Below are positions 11,043-24,303 of a stretch of 64,000 nt of DNA, one piece after another (position 1 is the first letter of the stretch; the number at the start of each line of letters is the position of its first letter). This DNA comes from Chamaecrista fasciculata (Eukaryota; Streptophyta; Magnoliopsida; Fabales; Fabaceae), in NCBI GenBank assembly GCA_003254925.1, contig QANZ01050898.1, positions 47,355-111,354 on the forward strand, read 5' to 3'. The position numbers were made by a program, and so were the translations under genes. The notes under the pieces were generated by a model. That model was given only the letters and a program-made list of their open reading frames with translations, did no database searches and had not been told where the DNA came from.

Positions 11043-14000
11043 ATGTATAATCATTTCTAATAAGTACTTTTACTTCTCTGTAATAATTTCTATATATAGT
11101 CCTATGTGATAATCAGTACGATAATGAAAGTCATTTTTTTCTTTATTAATTTATGAGGATATACATATGTTGTATAAAACGTTGCAGCAATAATTGGCTT
11201 ACTACACTTTTAAGCGATGCATGCTATAGCTCTTGTTGTTAATCAAGATCAAAGCTTCCAAAATTAAAGGACACGTAAAAAAAAATGGGACATCCGGACA
11301 TTATTGTCTGTGTTTCTCACTTTCTCTCACTAGTATTGCACAAGATAAAATTCTTTAAATTAACGTTTTAACAATTACATAATTTTTTAAATTAGTTTTA
11401 AAAGTAATTTCTAGTTTATCAGTTCATGTAAAATAAATAAAAGATATATGAAAAAAAAAATTGACAAGGCATAAGTCTATCAGATGTATTAATTAGAGTT
11501 AATTAATTAGTATAGGTTAATCCATTATTATCAAATCTTTTAATTAAGGATCAGTTTTGTACATAAAATTTGACTTCTTAATATTAAAAACTTTTGAATT
11601 AAAGGGATTTTTTTGGCCAATGAATTAAAGGGATTTTAGTTTAAGTACGAAATTAATTAGGTATATTGTATGTGTTTGAATAAAATATTTATGAATGTTG
11701 ATATCTTACCGATTTTCTAATTAATTTTTTTTATTGAAGAATTAAATTGATTGAAAATTGAAGGAGGTGATGGAAATGCATTAAATTGAGGAGATGAAGT
11801 AAATTTCTTATAAGTAAAGGTAATTCCTTCATTAGTAATGTGTGGTGTGTGAGCGTCACCAAAATGTAATTTTGTGAGAGAATTGTGAAGCTCCATAAAT
11901 GGGAGGGGCTTTAACCTTGAGGTTTATAATTTTTCCGTGCAAAAATTATGTTTGGGAAATGGCTTATAATTTTTGAAAAATTATAATTATAAGAGAGGGT
12001 TTACAATTTTCTCCGATAAAAAATTATATTGAGGGTTTGTAATTTTGTCCATGCAAAAATTACAATTATAGTGAAGTTGTCTCAAAGGAACCGTGAAGTA
12101 GGTCTGAAGGCACCGAACGACGTTAAATTTCTTGTGTGTGATTTTCTCTATCTCTCTCTCATTTATTTAGTAGATGAGGTAGATGTCTAGACCCTATAAT
12201 ATGGCAAATGCATTAAATGCAATAATTTTTTTTCTAAATGAAATATAATTAAATATCAGATATGTGCAATGGACACCGCTTAATTAATTGTAATACAAAA
12301 TAAATATCTTGTAACTATTTTTATTCAATATTCAGTTGGCTTACAAAAAGTTAACAGTACATATGCTCTATGATAGAATCGATAATAAATTTTCTTTTCT
12401 TTTTGGGTACCTTAAGATATTTGTTGTAAGAAAATATCTGATTAATGAATATTGGAAGTGTGAATTTAAAAAGTAAATATTAATTATTCATGAAGTATTG
12501 GACCAGTATTGATATTGTTACTAAATATCTTATTCTTTTATCAAAAATCAATGGATAAAGTAATGGAGTTACTACGAAAATAATTCTAATGCTCAGCTAC
12601 AAAAAAATACAAGAAGGAGGTTAATCTTTAAGGGCCACTCCGATACTTAAGTCAATAAAGAGTTTCTGAGAAAAATGTGGAATATCAGATGATGAAAGGA
12701 AATAATTATGTATACCTTTCTAATGACAAAGATTGTCTTATTTAATTTATAAGTGTTCGATATACCTAAAAAATGATATTTGTTAAAGGCGAAATCAACA
12801 AAGTTGTTATTTTAGTTGAAATACTTGGAGAGATAATTTATTTATTATTTTTATTTTTGGGCCAATGGGGGATAATCTATTCGGTTAAGAAGTTTTGGGA
12901 GTGTTGTATCATATATGACATTTAATACTTGATATTTCATATATATTATAATATATATTATCATATTATATATGTATTATTAATTCAATATATAAAAATT
13001 TATAATTTAATATAAGGTATCGATGTTTCCAAGCTTGCAACTAAAACTTGTGTATGTCTTCTAGTCTATGAAGTATGGACATTGATACGAATATGGGACA
13101 CGACACAAACACACCGATATGTCAAATTCTTAAAATTATGCGACACGACATGTCATATCTTTATATATTTAAATAATTAAAAATTAATTAATTTTAGTGA
13201 AAACTTAAAAAAATACAATATTTATGTGTCATTATTTTTATTGTTGTCATGTTAAAGTCAAAAAAATTGATTTTATATCTTGAAACTTATGATTATGTGT
13301 CGTATGTGTGTCGTACGAGTGTTGAACACAAACACGTGTCCAACATGGTGACATGCTCCCAAATGGTCAAATAGGGATGACAATTGTTTAGGGTATTTAG
13401 GGTACCCGTTCATATCCGTCCGAAAAAATTATTTGGTATCCGACGGACACCGAATATCAGATATAATACGGATAGTGAAAACTAAATATTTTTGGAAGGC
13501 CTTGTAACTACAAAAATTGATAAGCCGAAGGAAAGGAACACTTATAATCAACATATGTCGACATGAAGGCCTTGTAACTATAAAAATTGATAAGCCCGTT
13601 AATATATGAAGATCTTGTTACATGAAATGTGTAAACAGGTTTTTGTAAACAGGCCTATTTTGGTGTTTAATAGATTAAAATGCAAGTTCATTTTTGTTTT
13701 ATTTACAACCATTTTAATCTAACGACTTTAATAATTTAGAATATTAATCGCTTTTGAACTTTTCTCTTTTTTTTTTTTATTCGTGGGCTTTTTGAGCTTT
13801 TCTCTAAATTGCAATAAATTAAAGATTCTCTTCTGTGTTGTTCCAAGTATACTTTACTTATTCTTATAAAAAAAAAAAGTATAGTTTACTTATCTTATAT
13901 TATATGGCTCCACCCTTTTCTGGTTGTCCATATTTTAAAACTATAATACAAAATTAATAATAAGAGAAAAATTATTATTTGATCCATTCTTTTTTACTGA

Positions 14001-14685
14001 GTTAACAATTTAGTCCTTCATTTATTTTACATACAGATTTGCGTGCCCGTTAGGACACGCAAAGCCTCTAGTTATAGTAAATGCATCTTGTGACATTTTT
14101 TATTCTTATATTTCGATTATCTCAATTTCTTATTATATTCGTTAATTAGGAGTTAAAGAAGATTAATCAACTCATACCTTATTCAGGTAAGTAAGAGTAT
14201 TTGTTAGAGGATTTAAAATATTTGAAATAAATTTCCAAATTAAAATGTTTACGTTAGTTTAGAAAAGATTTAAACTAATCGATTTAAAACAATATTGTCA
14301 AATCAGACTATATCAAATAAAAAAATTAATATTTTTCACTAGGTCCATTTCTTATCGTCAAACGAAATAGATTAAATTTTTTTGAATCCCACCGTCAATC
14401 GTAAGCCTCCGGGCCCAACTCACCTAAACTTTTAACTAAAAAAAATAGATTAAATTTTTACATGATGAATCTTCTGTTAAAAAGATGTTTTTATTTAATA
14501 CTTAACAATTCTTGATTACCTTTCTAGTGGATGATAGCTACATGATAAACTCATAAAAGTACAACATATGGAAGAAAATATAATTTTCCTAATTTATTCT
14601 AACTTTCATGACATATTCATAATTGTTTTATGATTTATTTTATTATTAAATGAATTAAAGAAATATATTTGAAATATATTTTTAG
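11043..14685. other. Long AT-rich intergenic span, no gene seen
   Basis: No frame has recognisable protein content. Small features: a direct repeat GGCCTTGTAACTA at about 13498 and 13568 (unit about 70 bp). At about 14385-14440 the segment GGGCCCAACTCACCTAAACT resembles the 3' end of the SINE-like copy at 37519-37705, followed by an A-rich tail. Repeated 'aaaaattat' fragments occur at 11880-12075. Confidence 0.45.
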
Positions 14686-14687
14686 GG

Positions 14688-14868
14688 CTCTTCTAACATG
14701 TCCCCTTTAGAGACATGTTAAAATTTCTTTTCATTGGTCAAGTGAGTTTTCAAACATTAAAAATTATCTTTTAAATGAATTTTTATAGATTTCAAGATAT
14801 AAGATACTCTAATAACCAATCAGAATAAACCTTAAAATGTGTCCTAAGAACACATGTTAGATAAATCC
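14688..14868. mobile_element. MITE (family C), about 180 bp
   Basis: The ends are GGGCTCTTCTAACATGT and ACATGTTAGA, with an inner part containing 'ttcattggtcaagtgag' and 'tttcaagatataagat'. The same element, in reverse orientation, is at 29336-29508. It is non-coding. Confidence 0.6.
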
Positions 14869-15346
14869 ATATTTTTATTACAAAGTCAGCGTAGTAGTTG
14901 GAATATGTTATTTGACTTTAATCGATAGATTTACCGGTTTTTCATTTAAAATTTAAATTTGAATTATAAATAATTAAGTGATTGTTGACCTTTTTTTTTC
15001 TAGTGGAAAGTTATTGTTGACTTTAACCATGTACAATTAATAATCTAACCTGTAAGTCTGTAACCGTAACCACTTAACTTAAACCCATTTATTAGTCAAC
15101 TGTAAGAAAATAATTAAATAATACTTTTTGAAATATTTTAAAATGTGATAAGAAAATAAATATATTTTTTTTTGGCCAGAGATAAGTAAATAAATAAATA
15201 AATTATACATAATTTTTTTAAAGGGTAAATTACAAATTAGGTACATGAGATATGCGTCGTTTAGCAATTAGAGTACCTGTGATTTTATTCCGTCAATTTT
15301 AACGGAAAATGATGATGTGGTGCTCACGTGAGTTAGTGAAAAAATC

Positions 15347-15961
15347 AAATTTTGGTCCACGAACTATGGGATAAGTTTCACTTTGGTCCTCAAACTATTT
15401 TTTTATTTCATTTTGGTCCTCAAACTTTCATATTTGTTTCGTTTTTCGTCCCAAAAATGTTATTTCATATGGTTTACGCTACTATTTCGAACCTAAATAA
15501 TTAAGATGAATCATTTCTCTCTCAAATATAGGAGTAATCATGGGCTGGACTTGAGACCCGACCCAATTAGACTAAGGGCAAGCCATTGGGCTTGGCCGAG
15601 CCAAACTTGGTTACTTCAATTTTTTAAAAAAAAATCATATTTTTTATTTAACCCATTTATTTATTTTATGTATTTTTTATGTTTTTATTCATCCCTACTC
15701 AAATACGTAATAATAAGTGAGTTAAAAAAGAGGGGAAGAGAAATTTTCATTCTTAATTACAAATTGGAGATAAATTTGTGGTTAATTTTTATCTCTAATT
15801 TATGAGTAAGAATAATGATAAAAATTTCGATAAAATCACATTTTGGAGATCAAAACGGAAAAAATGTGAAAGTTTAAGGACAAAAATGAAACAAAAAATA
15901 GCTTTTATGACCAAAATGAAACTTACCCCATAGTTTGAGAACCAAAAATGAAATTTTAACC
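15347..15961. mobile_element. Inner TIR element (family D) nested in the 15221-16216 element
   Basis: The left arm contains CGAACTATGGGATAAGTTTC and CTTTGGTCCTCAAACTAT. The right arm is the imperfect complement, ending near AAAATGAAATTTTAACC. A related element lies at 22848-23384 in the Rab5 gene. Confidence 0.5.
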
Positions 15962-15974
15962 TTGGAGTGGAAAC

Positions 15975-16060
15975 CAACGACTAAGATGCAAGAGAATCCA
16001 ACGGTTAAGATGCAATAGAAATCGACAGTTAAGATACATTGGAAATCGATGGCTAAGATT
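15975..16060. repeat. Minisatellite, about 24-bp unit, about 3.5 copies
   Basis: The unit is approximately GTTAAGATGCAATAGAAATC plus CAACG, and is repeated with substitutions. It lies inside the right half of the 15221-16216 element. Confidence 0.55.
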
Positions 16061-16264
16061 GCGCCACGTCAGCATTTTCCGTTAAAATTAACGGAACAAA
16101 ACCACAGGTACCCTAATTGCTAAACGGCGCACATCTCAGGTACCTAAAGTGCAATTTTTAAAACCACACGGCAATGATGTGAGATTCGCTTAGTACTTAA
16201 TTTGTAATTTACCCTTAATATTATTATTTGGACCAAATCTTAAAGGTAATGCAATAAATGAGTG

Positions 16265-16271
<7 letters not shown>

Positions 16272-16310
<39 letters not shown>

Positions 16311-16322
16311 ATATACACACAC
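16272..16322. repeat. (TA)n microsatellite
   Basis: A run of about 50 bases of alternating T and A with one interruption, ending in an ACAC stretch. Confidence 0.8.
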
Positions 16323-16670
16323 AAGAGGCAAATCAATTCTCCCTTGATTGCTCAAGAAGAAGAATAATGAATCATGCCAACATGGGAGCAATGCTGGCCC
16401 TTAGCTAGTGGGTAACTGACCAGTTTGTCTATGTGTATATATATAATTTGGGGCCTTCAGATAATTAACCTCCAAAATTATATGGTAAAATAATATTTAA
16501 CATAAAATGTATAAAAAAAAAAAGATAATGGGAGAGAGTCAAGTACCTTCCCTAATTTTCTTTTATCTTATTTTAAAAATAAAACAAAAATTGTAGAAAT
16601 TCATTAATAAAGTAAAATAATTTTTCATACTTTATTTTTTGTTATTTTAATATAAAATAAAATTAAAAAA

Positions 16671-17404
16671 TTTGGGTAAATTACAAGGAAGGTCCCTATG
16701 CTTTAGGGTAATTAGATATTGGATCTCTGTGGTTCAAAAAATACCAAAATCGAGCTTGAGGTTTACTCCATTAGCAAAAAGGGCCCATGTGGTATATTTT
16801 CATTCAAAAATTAAAAGATCCCAATGTTATTATCAAGATTTTATTCCATTCAAGTTCCTGATGAATCTCAAAATAGTACAAAAATTTTATCATCTTTATT
16901 AAACAGGTCCTGAAACTTGCAAAACAAAAATAATATTTTAAGTTTATAACCTTCGTTTTCATTTTTCCCCAATAATGATTAAAATCTTCAATTCAACTCC
17001 TTCAATTTTACCTTCTTCTTCTTCTTCATTTTCATTTTCTCCCAATAATTATCAAAATCTCTGACAATTATCGAATAAATAATACATATATTCACTTATC
17101 CAATTCAACTCACTTATTTTTGTTTTGCAGGCTTTAAAACTTGTTTAATAAAGATGATAAACTTTATGGATTATTCTGAGAAGAAATAGAAACCTGAATG
17201 AAAGAAAATCTTAAAAGGAGAGATGAAATCTTGGTAAAAACACTGTGAATCTGTGATCCATTAATTTTTGGATGAAAATATACCATAGGGACCCTTTATG
17301 TTAACAGAGTAAACCTCAAACTTGATTTTGACACTTTTTGAATCACAAGAACCCGATCTCTAATTACCCAAATCACATGGACTTTTCTTGTAATTTACCC
17401 AAAA
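16671..17404. mobile_element. TIR/foldback element with TTTGGGTAAATTACAAG termini
   Basis: TTTGGGTAAATTACAAG at 16671 opposes CTTGTAATTTACCCAAA at about 17387-17403. The arms pair imperfectly inward (GTTTACTC / GAGTAAAC). The termini resemble those at 15221 and 20286, so the three probably share one superfamily. The interior has T/C-rich sequence and no coding signal. Confidence 0.55.
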
Positions 17405-17974
17405 AAATTTTTAATTTCATAATAATTTTATATTTATCATATTTTTAAATTTTAAAATAATATTTACATGCCTATTCAGACATACATTGGCATGTAAAAT
17501 AATATTTAAAATAATACAACATACATATAAATTATTGCAAGATAGATCCAACATGAATACAACTTTCTTTAAAGTATCTTTCAAGCACCAAATACTATTT
17601 TTGTACGTTTATTTTTCTTCCACGGTGAACCTAAAAAAACACGCATGCTTTAATTTGTAGGCCCCATAAGATCCAAAAGACATTGGCATAAATGAATGGA
17701 TGAACTTATTGGATAAGAAAGCCACGAAAGATAAAAATGGAATCGATTTATATTTTGAGAATGTAAAAGAAAATGGACTTTATGTAATATGTACCTAACA
17801 TTCAAAGCTAAACAATAACTACCAGTCTCCTCTTTACCTTGTTCTACATGATGTTTCCAGTGACAATTTCGCTAGTGGTTTCTTTGGCCTATATGTCTAT
17901 AATTTACTCTCAACATAATATTCTCTTTCTCTTTTGTAACTTCTTCAATTTGGAATTCATCAATCTTTTGCAGC
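17405..17974. promoter_or_regulatory. Upstream flank and 5' UTR of the Rab5 gene
   Basis: AT-rich 5' flank. The start codon at 17975 is preceded by a C/T-rich stretch typical of a plant leader. No specific promoter element is certain. Confidence 0.3.
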
Positions 17975-20900
17975 ATGTCAAGGCCTGGAAATAAGATCAT
18001 TCAAGCCAAGCTGGTGGGTATGTCTTACCTTGTTCTTCTCCATCCAGTCATTTTTCTTTCCCTTTTTCCAATGATGATGTTTATACTGACTTGAAAAGTA
18101 AGCATAGATCCCATTATTGATATGATATATTTGATATCTTTTGAGTTTCTGATGCATGAAACAAGAAGCTAAGTAGCTGCTGCACGTGGAATTGATAATA
18201 GATCACTAATGCTATATGAATCAACTGAAGAGATTTGGTTGAAGTGTAATTTGACCAATAATTCAATGTGTAAAGGGTTAAATAGCCTTTAGGTGCATCC
18301 TTTAGAGTACTTCAGGCCTGATTCCACACATAAATCACAGGACTAGAAAATTTCACAGAAAACAAGTTTCCTGTTTAGTCCCTGCTTTTTTAACAAATGT
18401 CAATTATTTAGTCACTGAAACTTTATGTGAGAACTAAACAGTTCATCTTTGCAAAAAAAAATGAGACTAAATCGTAGTTTTGAGATAAATCTAAGGATTA
18501 TAAAGTATGTCTCTCTTATTTGTTAATTTTTCATCTCAAACATGGTTGTTAAAGATGCTTGATATGCAATCTCTTCTTCTTCTTCTTCTTATTGTAGGTG
18601 CTTCTTGGGGATATGGGAACAGGAAAGACCAGTTTAGTGTTAAGATTTGTAAAAGGCCAATTCTTTCATAACCAGGTTGGCTATTACACACATTTTCTAG
18701 ACTCTAAAAGTTGCATTCTCTTTTTTCATACCATCACTTTTTTTTACCAACACAGAAACACTACAACAATTCAGTACTTTTTAGGAACCTTGACAGCAAT
18801 GTGCTTACAGGAACCAACCATAGGAGCTGCTTTTTTCACTCAAATATTGTCATTATCCGAAGCTACCGTGAAGTTTGACATATGGGACACTGCAGGACAA
18901 GAAAGATATCACAGTCTCGCTCCTATGTATTACCGCGGTGCAGCAGCAGCGATCGTTGTTTATGACATGTCAAGCATTGTGAGTTTTGGACTAGTTGAAC
19001 AAGAAAAGGATTTAGAAATTCTTGTGTTAATTTCATATGGGGTCTTCTATAGACCTAATCGTGAGTCAGACTTAGATATCCAGACCCAAACCCATGTACT
19101 TTTGTTCTTATTTTAATGGGCCAAGTATTTATCCAAACTTATGGGCTAAGTCCGGGCTTTACCCAAAACGATGAAACTGAAATTAAACATTACTATTAAA
19201 CTTTTGGACAGTGTTTAAGCTTTACTTGGCCTGACCCATAATGATGAGTATTAGATGTGTAGGCTTAAGTTTCAAACACAAACTTAATTTTATATATTGG
19301 GTACAGATAGTACCATGGGCTACTTGATCCAGGAACAACTCTAGTTATCATCAGATACCACTTCAAATCACTAGTGTCAGTATAGGCCAACAAATAGTTT
19401 TATTATACTGGTATACTCTCTAATACATGATCCCCTAAATTACATAACACAAGGTGCTTAATTGCAGTATTGAGTGACATTTTTATGAAGATTGATACAT
19501 AAATGTGGTGTTTCCTCTCCATCTCTGCCTCCTTTGAACATTCTTTATTGTTAAAAGAAGCCAAAACTTGCCATAACAGTGTTTCTTGGCCATTCAAATT
19601 ATAACCTTGTTATACTCCTATCACTATATATATTCACTCTGTAGAAGAAAGATCATGGGAGAAAAAGGGATTGAATTCTGCATGATTACTCTATGATTAG
19701 GCATCTGTAACTCTTTAACTTTTGTGAATAGTTATGTTGCACCTCTTTCTTTTGCAGGATACATTTATTCGGGCGAAAAAATGGGTTCAGGAATTGCAAA
19801 GACATGGTAATTAATTTCAGCATTTTTGCATTTGTCTACTAGTTGGCCATTAGCCAGAAGCCTTGGGTTCCAATGGGAATAGACACTGTTAACTATTTTT
19901 TGACCCTCTAAACACATCTTCAAAAGCTTTGAAGGAGATTTTTTCTGTTTCAATTACTAGTTTCAGCATTTTGAGAAGATTAAATGAATCAGTGAGTACT
20001 TGTTTCTGCAAGGATAAAATGCACAAAACTATCCTGAACTTTAGTCATTGTGCAAAATCCCCCTAAACTTTAAAAAATGACGAAAGACCCCATAAACTTT
20101 TGATTTTGTTAAGATTTTCATGAAAGAAAATCAAGTTTTTCTTTAATCATTGTTGTTTAATTTTACATTCATCCAAAATCAAAATAAATTATCACTGTAA
20201 TGAACAGTAGCAAAAACACTAAATATTCTTGATTTTTTTAATGAAAATTTGACAAAAGGATTCATTTGCACAAAATAAAAAATTTGGGTAAAATACAGGA
20301 AAGGTACTTGTGGTTTGGCCTAATCTCACTTTTATGACGTGTGGTTTCAAAAGTTGCACATAAGGTACCTGTGTGTTTAGCCGTTAAACAGAAGCAGTAC
20401 TTGTGTAATTTTCCGTTAAAGAAAGGGTTGTTTTGCTATTTTGGCCAAATTTGGGGGAAAAAAAAGTAATTCTGATGCAAGGAGAAAGAGGCTAGATCCA
20501 TAGTATTGCCCAAAAACATTTAAATTCTTTCAAAACAGTCCCTAAAACTCAAAAGTTCTAGAAATAGAGATTTTTGAAAAAAATTATATTGTTGGATTCA
20601 TTGAAAATAGTAGGTTCCAAATATATATTTTCCTTTCAAAAATATTATATCTATAATTTATTATTTCTTACTCAAAAGTGTCTTATAATAAAATTAAAAT
20701 GAAACACGGATAAAATTTTTTTGTCAGGTTGCTCTCAAAATTTAACCACAAGCTCATAAGGACTTCTAGATTAACTACACAATTTACTTTTAAGTCAAAT
20801 GCTAAGTCTAATGTCTAACATGGTACCTTGGGGTATTACAGAAACCCTCTTCGATCTGCAATTTCAACAATCCTAATTTCATCAAATCAAATTAGAAACC

Positions 20901-23610
20901 CTAAATCTTTGAAATTGCTTCAAAATCCGCCGAGAAATTTGGAGATGATAATTCGGGTGATTTCTGATTAATGTATATCTATGTGTGTGTGTGTGTGTGA
21001 TTTCTGATTTAATTTGATGAGTGGAATTTGAAATTCGTATGAGAAATGAGGGTTTGTTGAGTTTATGGGAAGAAGATGATGATGAAGATGAAGAGAGTGT
21101 TGGGTTTCATCGTTTAATGTTCAAAATATGAAGCTAATATGTAGTTCAAGCTTTAGCAAAACCACAGGTACCTAATGTGCAACTTTTGAAACCACAAGTA
21201 CTACTTTTTCCGTCAAAAATTTAACAGAAAATTACACAAGTACTGCTTCTGTTTAACGGCGAAACACACAGGTACCTAATGTGCAACTTTTGAAACCACA
21301 CGTCATAAAAGTGAGATTAGGCCCAATCACAGGTACCTTTCATGTATTTTACCCTATATATAGGAGGTCTCTCGTCATATTTCAAATTTCATGGAGATTT
21401 TCTGCAGAATTACTAAGGTTCAGGAAGTTTTTATGCAGTTTAGCCTTCTACAAAATGACTTATGCCTGAGAAAGAAGTATTGGTCCAATAAAATAATTGA
21501 ACCACTCAATCACTTGATATAGCCTAAAATTTCTTACTTAACTATTTATTGATCTCATAATTTACAAATTCAATTGTTTATTTTGACTTGTGATGTATAT
21601 CCTTTTTGTTTCTTTCTTTGCCTGCATTTGAAGAAGAAATTCAAGTTTCGTATCGCAACATTCAGAGCATTTCAGACAATATCAATCTGAACTCCCTCCT
21701 TGCAGGAAGTCAAAAGTTGGTGATGGCGTTGGTGGCAAATAAATCTGACTTGGGACCAGAAAGAGAGATTGGATATGAGGTATTACTGAGATCTTCCTAC
21801 TCTATTCCTTAATCCTTAACAATAGAAAATGCAGATTCTATCACAAAATGCTAATTTGGCATAACCATTTTAATTGCACTAAGATATCTCAGATTTGTGT
21901 CATATATATGTCAGTGTCCATGATTCTTAACTAAATGATTGGAACATTAAGTTTGTGGGTACTCCCATTGTTAAACCAAAAAGCAATCCGCCAAAGTTTG
22001 CTTGTTGTAAAACACCTATCCTTGTTTTTAAAATTTTTCTGTCAAATATGTGAGAAAAGGTATATAGAAAAATGAGTGTGAACAAAATTTTTTAATCAAA
22101 TGGGTCATGATATGATAGATGACCACTATAATTATTCATGGTCTACAAATCCATTTTTCCAAATATATACTTTTTCTCATATTGCTATTTATACAATGAG
22201 GTCTTGTTTTCCATGTTCTTTTTACTTGCCAATTTCAAAAACACAGCACATACCTTGAGAATGTGCAGTTTATTTCATGGCATTGTCTCTTACATTTGTA
22301 GATACCACCTTGAATATTTGTATCCTGCCATAAGATAGTGTCTTGGTAACTTCTGTTTTGTTTCTGACTTTTCTTCTCCTTTTAATTGTAACTTTCCCTT
22401 TTGGGCAAATAAACTATTGCAGGAAGGGGAGCAATTTGCTCAGGAGAATGGGATGTTCTACATGGAAACATCTGCTAAGACTGCAGAGAACATCAATGAA
22501 CTTTTCTATGAAATAGGTATATGCAGAACTTTAGCCTATTTGAAGAGATGGGTCATTAGTTTATGAGTAAATTAATGATTTGATCTTGAAAGATAACAAA
22601 TGTCTCAATTTGATCCCAGAAAAATAAAATTATATGATTTAGTCCTTAAAAGATATAATTACAATCAATTTGATTCTTTTGTCAAGGATACCAATAAAAT
22701 TCAACGATAAATCCGATATAGTTTTAAATTTTGATAAAGTTACGATAAACAATCAAAATTAAAAATCACATTTGCTGTTAATTCTGAATAAATGTTATAG
22801 TAAAAGGACCAAATTGATTGTAATTACATCTTTCAGGGGTTAAATCTAAGGTCAAAACCTCATTTTGGTCCTCGACCAATAGATGAATTCTGTTTTAGTC
22901 CACAAACTATTTTTTTGTTTTGTTTTGGTCCTCAAACTTACCCATTTGTTCCACCATTAGTGCAAAATATGATTTCGTCGGGTTTTTGTTGTTATCTTTG
23001 ATCTTGACAGGTGATATGGATGCTTTCTCTCTTATACGTGTTCTAATAATTAAGTGAGTTGGTAGAGAGAGAGAGAAAAAAAAATTTCCTTCTTAGTCAC
23101 AACCTGAAAATAAATTTGAAGTTGATTTTTCTTTATAAGAAGGGAACTTTTTTTCTTTCTCTGCCAATTTGCTTATTAAGACATGAATAAGAGAGAAATC
23201 ATTCAGGTCAGGTATCCAACTCATAAATAATGATAGAAACGAAACTAGATTGAATCATGTTTTTGGACTAATTGTAGAACTCAACAAATGAGAAAGTTTG
23301 AGCACAAAAACAGAGCAAAAAATAGTTTGAGGATCAAAACGAAAATTACCTATTGTTTGAAGATCAAAATGAGGTTTTGACCTCAAATCTTATAATTTTA
23401 TACTCTATGGAAAATCATTAATTTATTCTTAGTTTATTTTTCCTTGAAAGTTATTTTTGAGTACACAGAACAGGAGTATTAAATGGTGGTTCCTTTCTGC
23501 AAAATGCAGCAAAGAAACTAGCAAGAGCATTTCCCCAAAAGCCTACTGGGATGAGTTTAAACAACGAAGTACAGGATAGAAGAAGAAGATTCTTTTGTTG
23601 CTCAGGGTAA
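17975..23610 (+). CDS. Rab5-type (RABF2-like) small GTPase, seven exons
   Basis: Exons are 17975-18013, 18598-18675, 18811-18978, 19758-19806, 21706-21779, 22423-22516 and 23510-23610. They join in phase to 200 residues, the usual Rab5 size. Visible motifs: G1 GDMGTGKT, switch I with TIGAAFF, G3 [21 protein letters not shown]4 NKSD, G5 ETSAK, and a C-terminus FFCCSG. Its paired cysteines fit geranylgeranylation one residue set in from the end. Rab5 proteins direct early-endosome fusion and vacuolar sorting. The GTGK loop and CCSG tail fit a divergent Rab5 subgroup rather than RHA1/ARA7 proper, and the lack of an N-terminal MGC excludes ARA6. All introns are GT-AG; the first donor (GTGGGT) is weak. 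Introns 4 and 6 carry transposons. A frame reading through from exon 2 into introns 2 and 3 is not the product. Confidence 0.93.
20286..21354. mobile_element. Long-TIR element inside Rab5 intron 4
   Basis: GGGTAAAATACAGGAAAGGT at the left is opposed by ACCTTTCATGTATTTTACCC at the right. The arms stay paired for about 150 bp (for example TCTCACTTTTATGACGTGTG against its complement, and AAGCAGTACTTGTGTAATTT). The interior at 20845-21110 (GAAACCCTAAATCTTTGAAA, then a purine-rich GAAGATGATG run) looks like host leader/coding-start sequence and may be captured. The element lies wholly within the intron and in no exon. Confidence 0.65.
22563..23431. mobile_element. Nested pair of TIR elements in Rab5 intron 6
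   Basis: The outer element (family E) begins AGTAAATTAATGATTTGATC and ends with AATCATTAATTTATTC. Its right arm is split by an inner element at about 22848-23384 whose ends are AGGTCAAAACCTCATTTTG and its complement. The six bases AAATCT flank the inner element on both sides, consistent with a target-site duplication. The inner element therefore inserted later. Confidence 0.6.
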
Positions 23611-24303
23611 GGGATTGTATCATCATGAAGAACCCCTCACTTGTATCTGCAATACATCATTTGCTGAACAACTTAGAACTCTTTTGAAAAGGTCTTATTT
23701 TCTTGTGATTTGCTTCGATTGGACTCTTGTTCCAATAGTTTTATTTCAAGTTGTTTGATGCAAGCTCTGTTCGTTCCTGTGATTTTTTTTTTCCCTAATA
23801 CAAAAGATCAAGCTTCAATCACTTGTCCTACTACTCCTTCCTACCTTGCTATAATGCAGAGTGCGGCAAGATTGGTCTGAGTATACGTAGTAAATGACTC
23901 AATATCGCTTAAGGAAGTAACCCCATGTAGAAATTTTCTTATTATAGTCAAATGTGTAATGAGTTAAGTTCAGATTAATCTGGGTAACCCGTAAAATAAA
24001 ATCTTCTCAAATCCTCAAGCTGCACAGTTTTGTTCGAATATCGTCCAATATGAGCTAATAAGAAAATGAATGCACTTAAATCGCCCATTTGGTGAAGATG
24101 ACAAGTGGTTACTTTCAGAGGTCATCAAAACATCAAACTTTGATGGACAATTCGATAGTTTATTCCACAATAGGATATATAATTTATAGGTTCATTATCA
24201 ATCAGATAACATGAAGGGCAACATTATACAGAAAAAAAATGAAAAACAAGAGAATTATGTGCTACTATGAAAAAAAATTATACAAAATACACAATCACCG
24301 GTC
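23611..24303. other. Convergent 3' flanks of the Rab5 and DUF632 genes
   Basis: The Rab5 3' UTR (plus) and the DUF632-gene 3' UTR (minus) must both end in these 690 bases. I see no separate gene or repeat. Confidence 0.5.

Larger units (their letters stand above)
15221..16216. mobile_element. Long-TIR element with a second TIR element nested inside
   Basis: AAGGGTAAATTACAAATTA at 15221 is matched exactly by its complement ending at 16216. The arms continue imperfectly for roughly 100 bp (GTACCTGTG / CACAGGTAC, and TTAACGGAA / TTCCGTTAA). Between them lies a distinct element at 15347-15961 and a minisatellite at 15975-16060. There is no transposase frame. TIRs of this length suggest a Mutator-like non-autonomous element, but I find no clear target-site duplication. 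Confidence 0.6.

Noticed and set aside
18598-19116. 172-residue frame beginning in Rab5 exon 2
   Set aside because: It reads through introns 2 and 3. The spliced model gives the correct 200-residue Rab5 with all motifs, so this frame is not the product.
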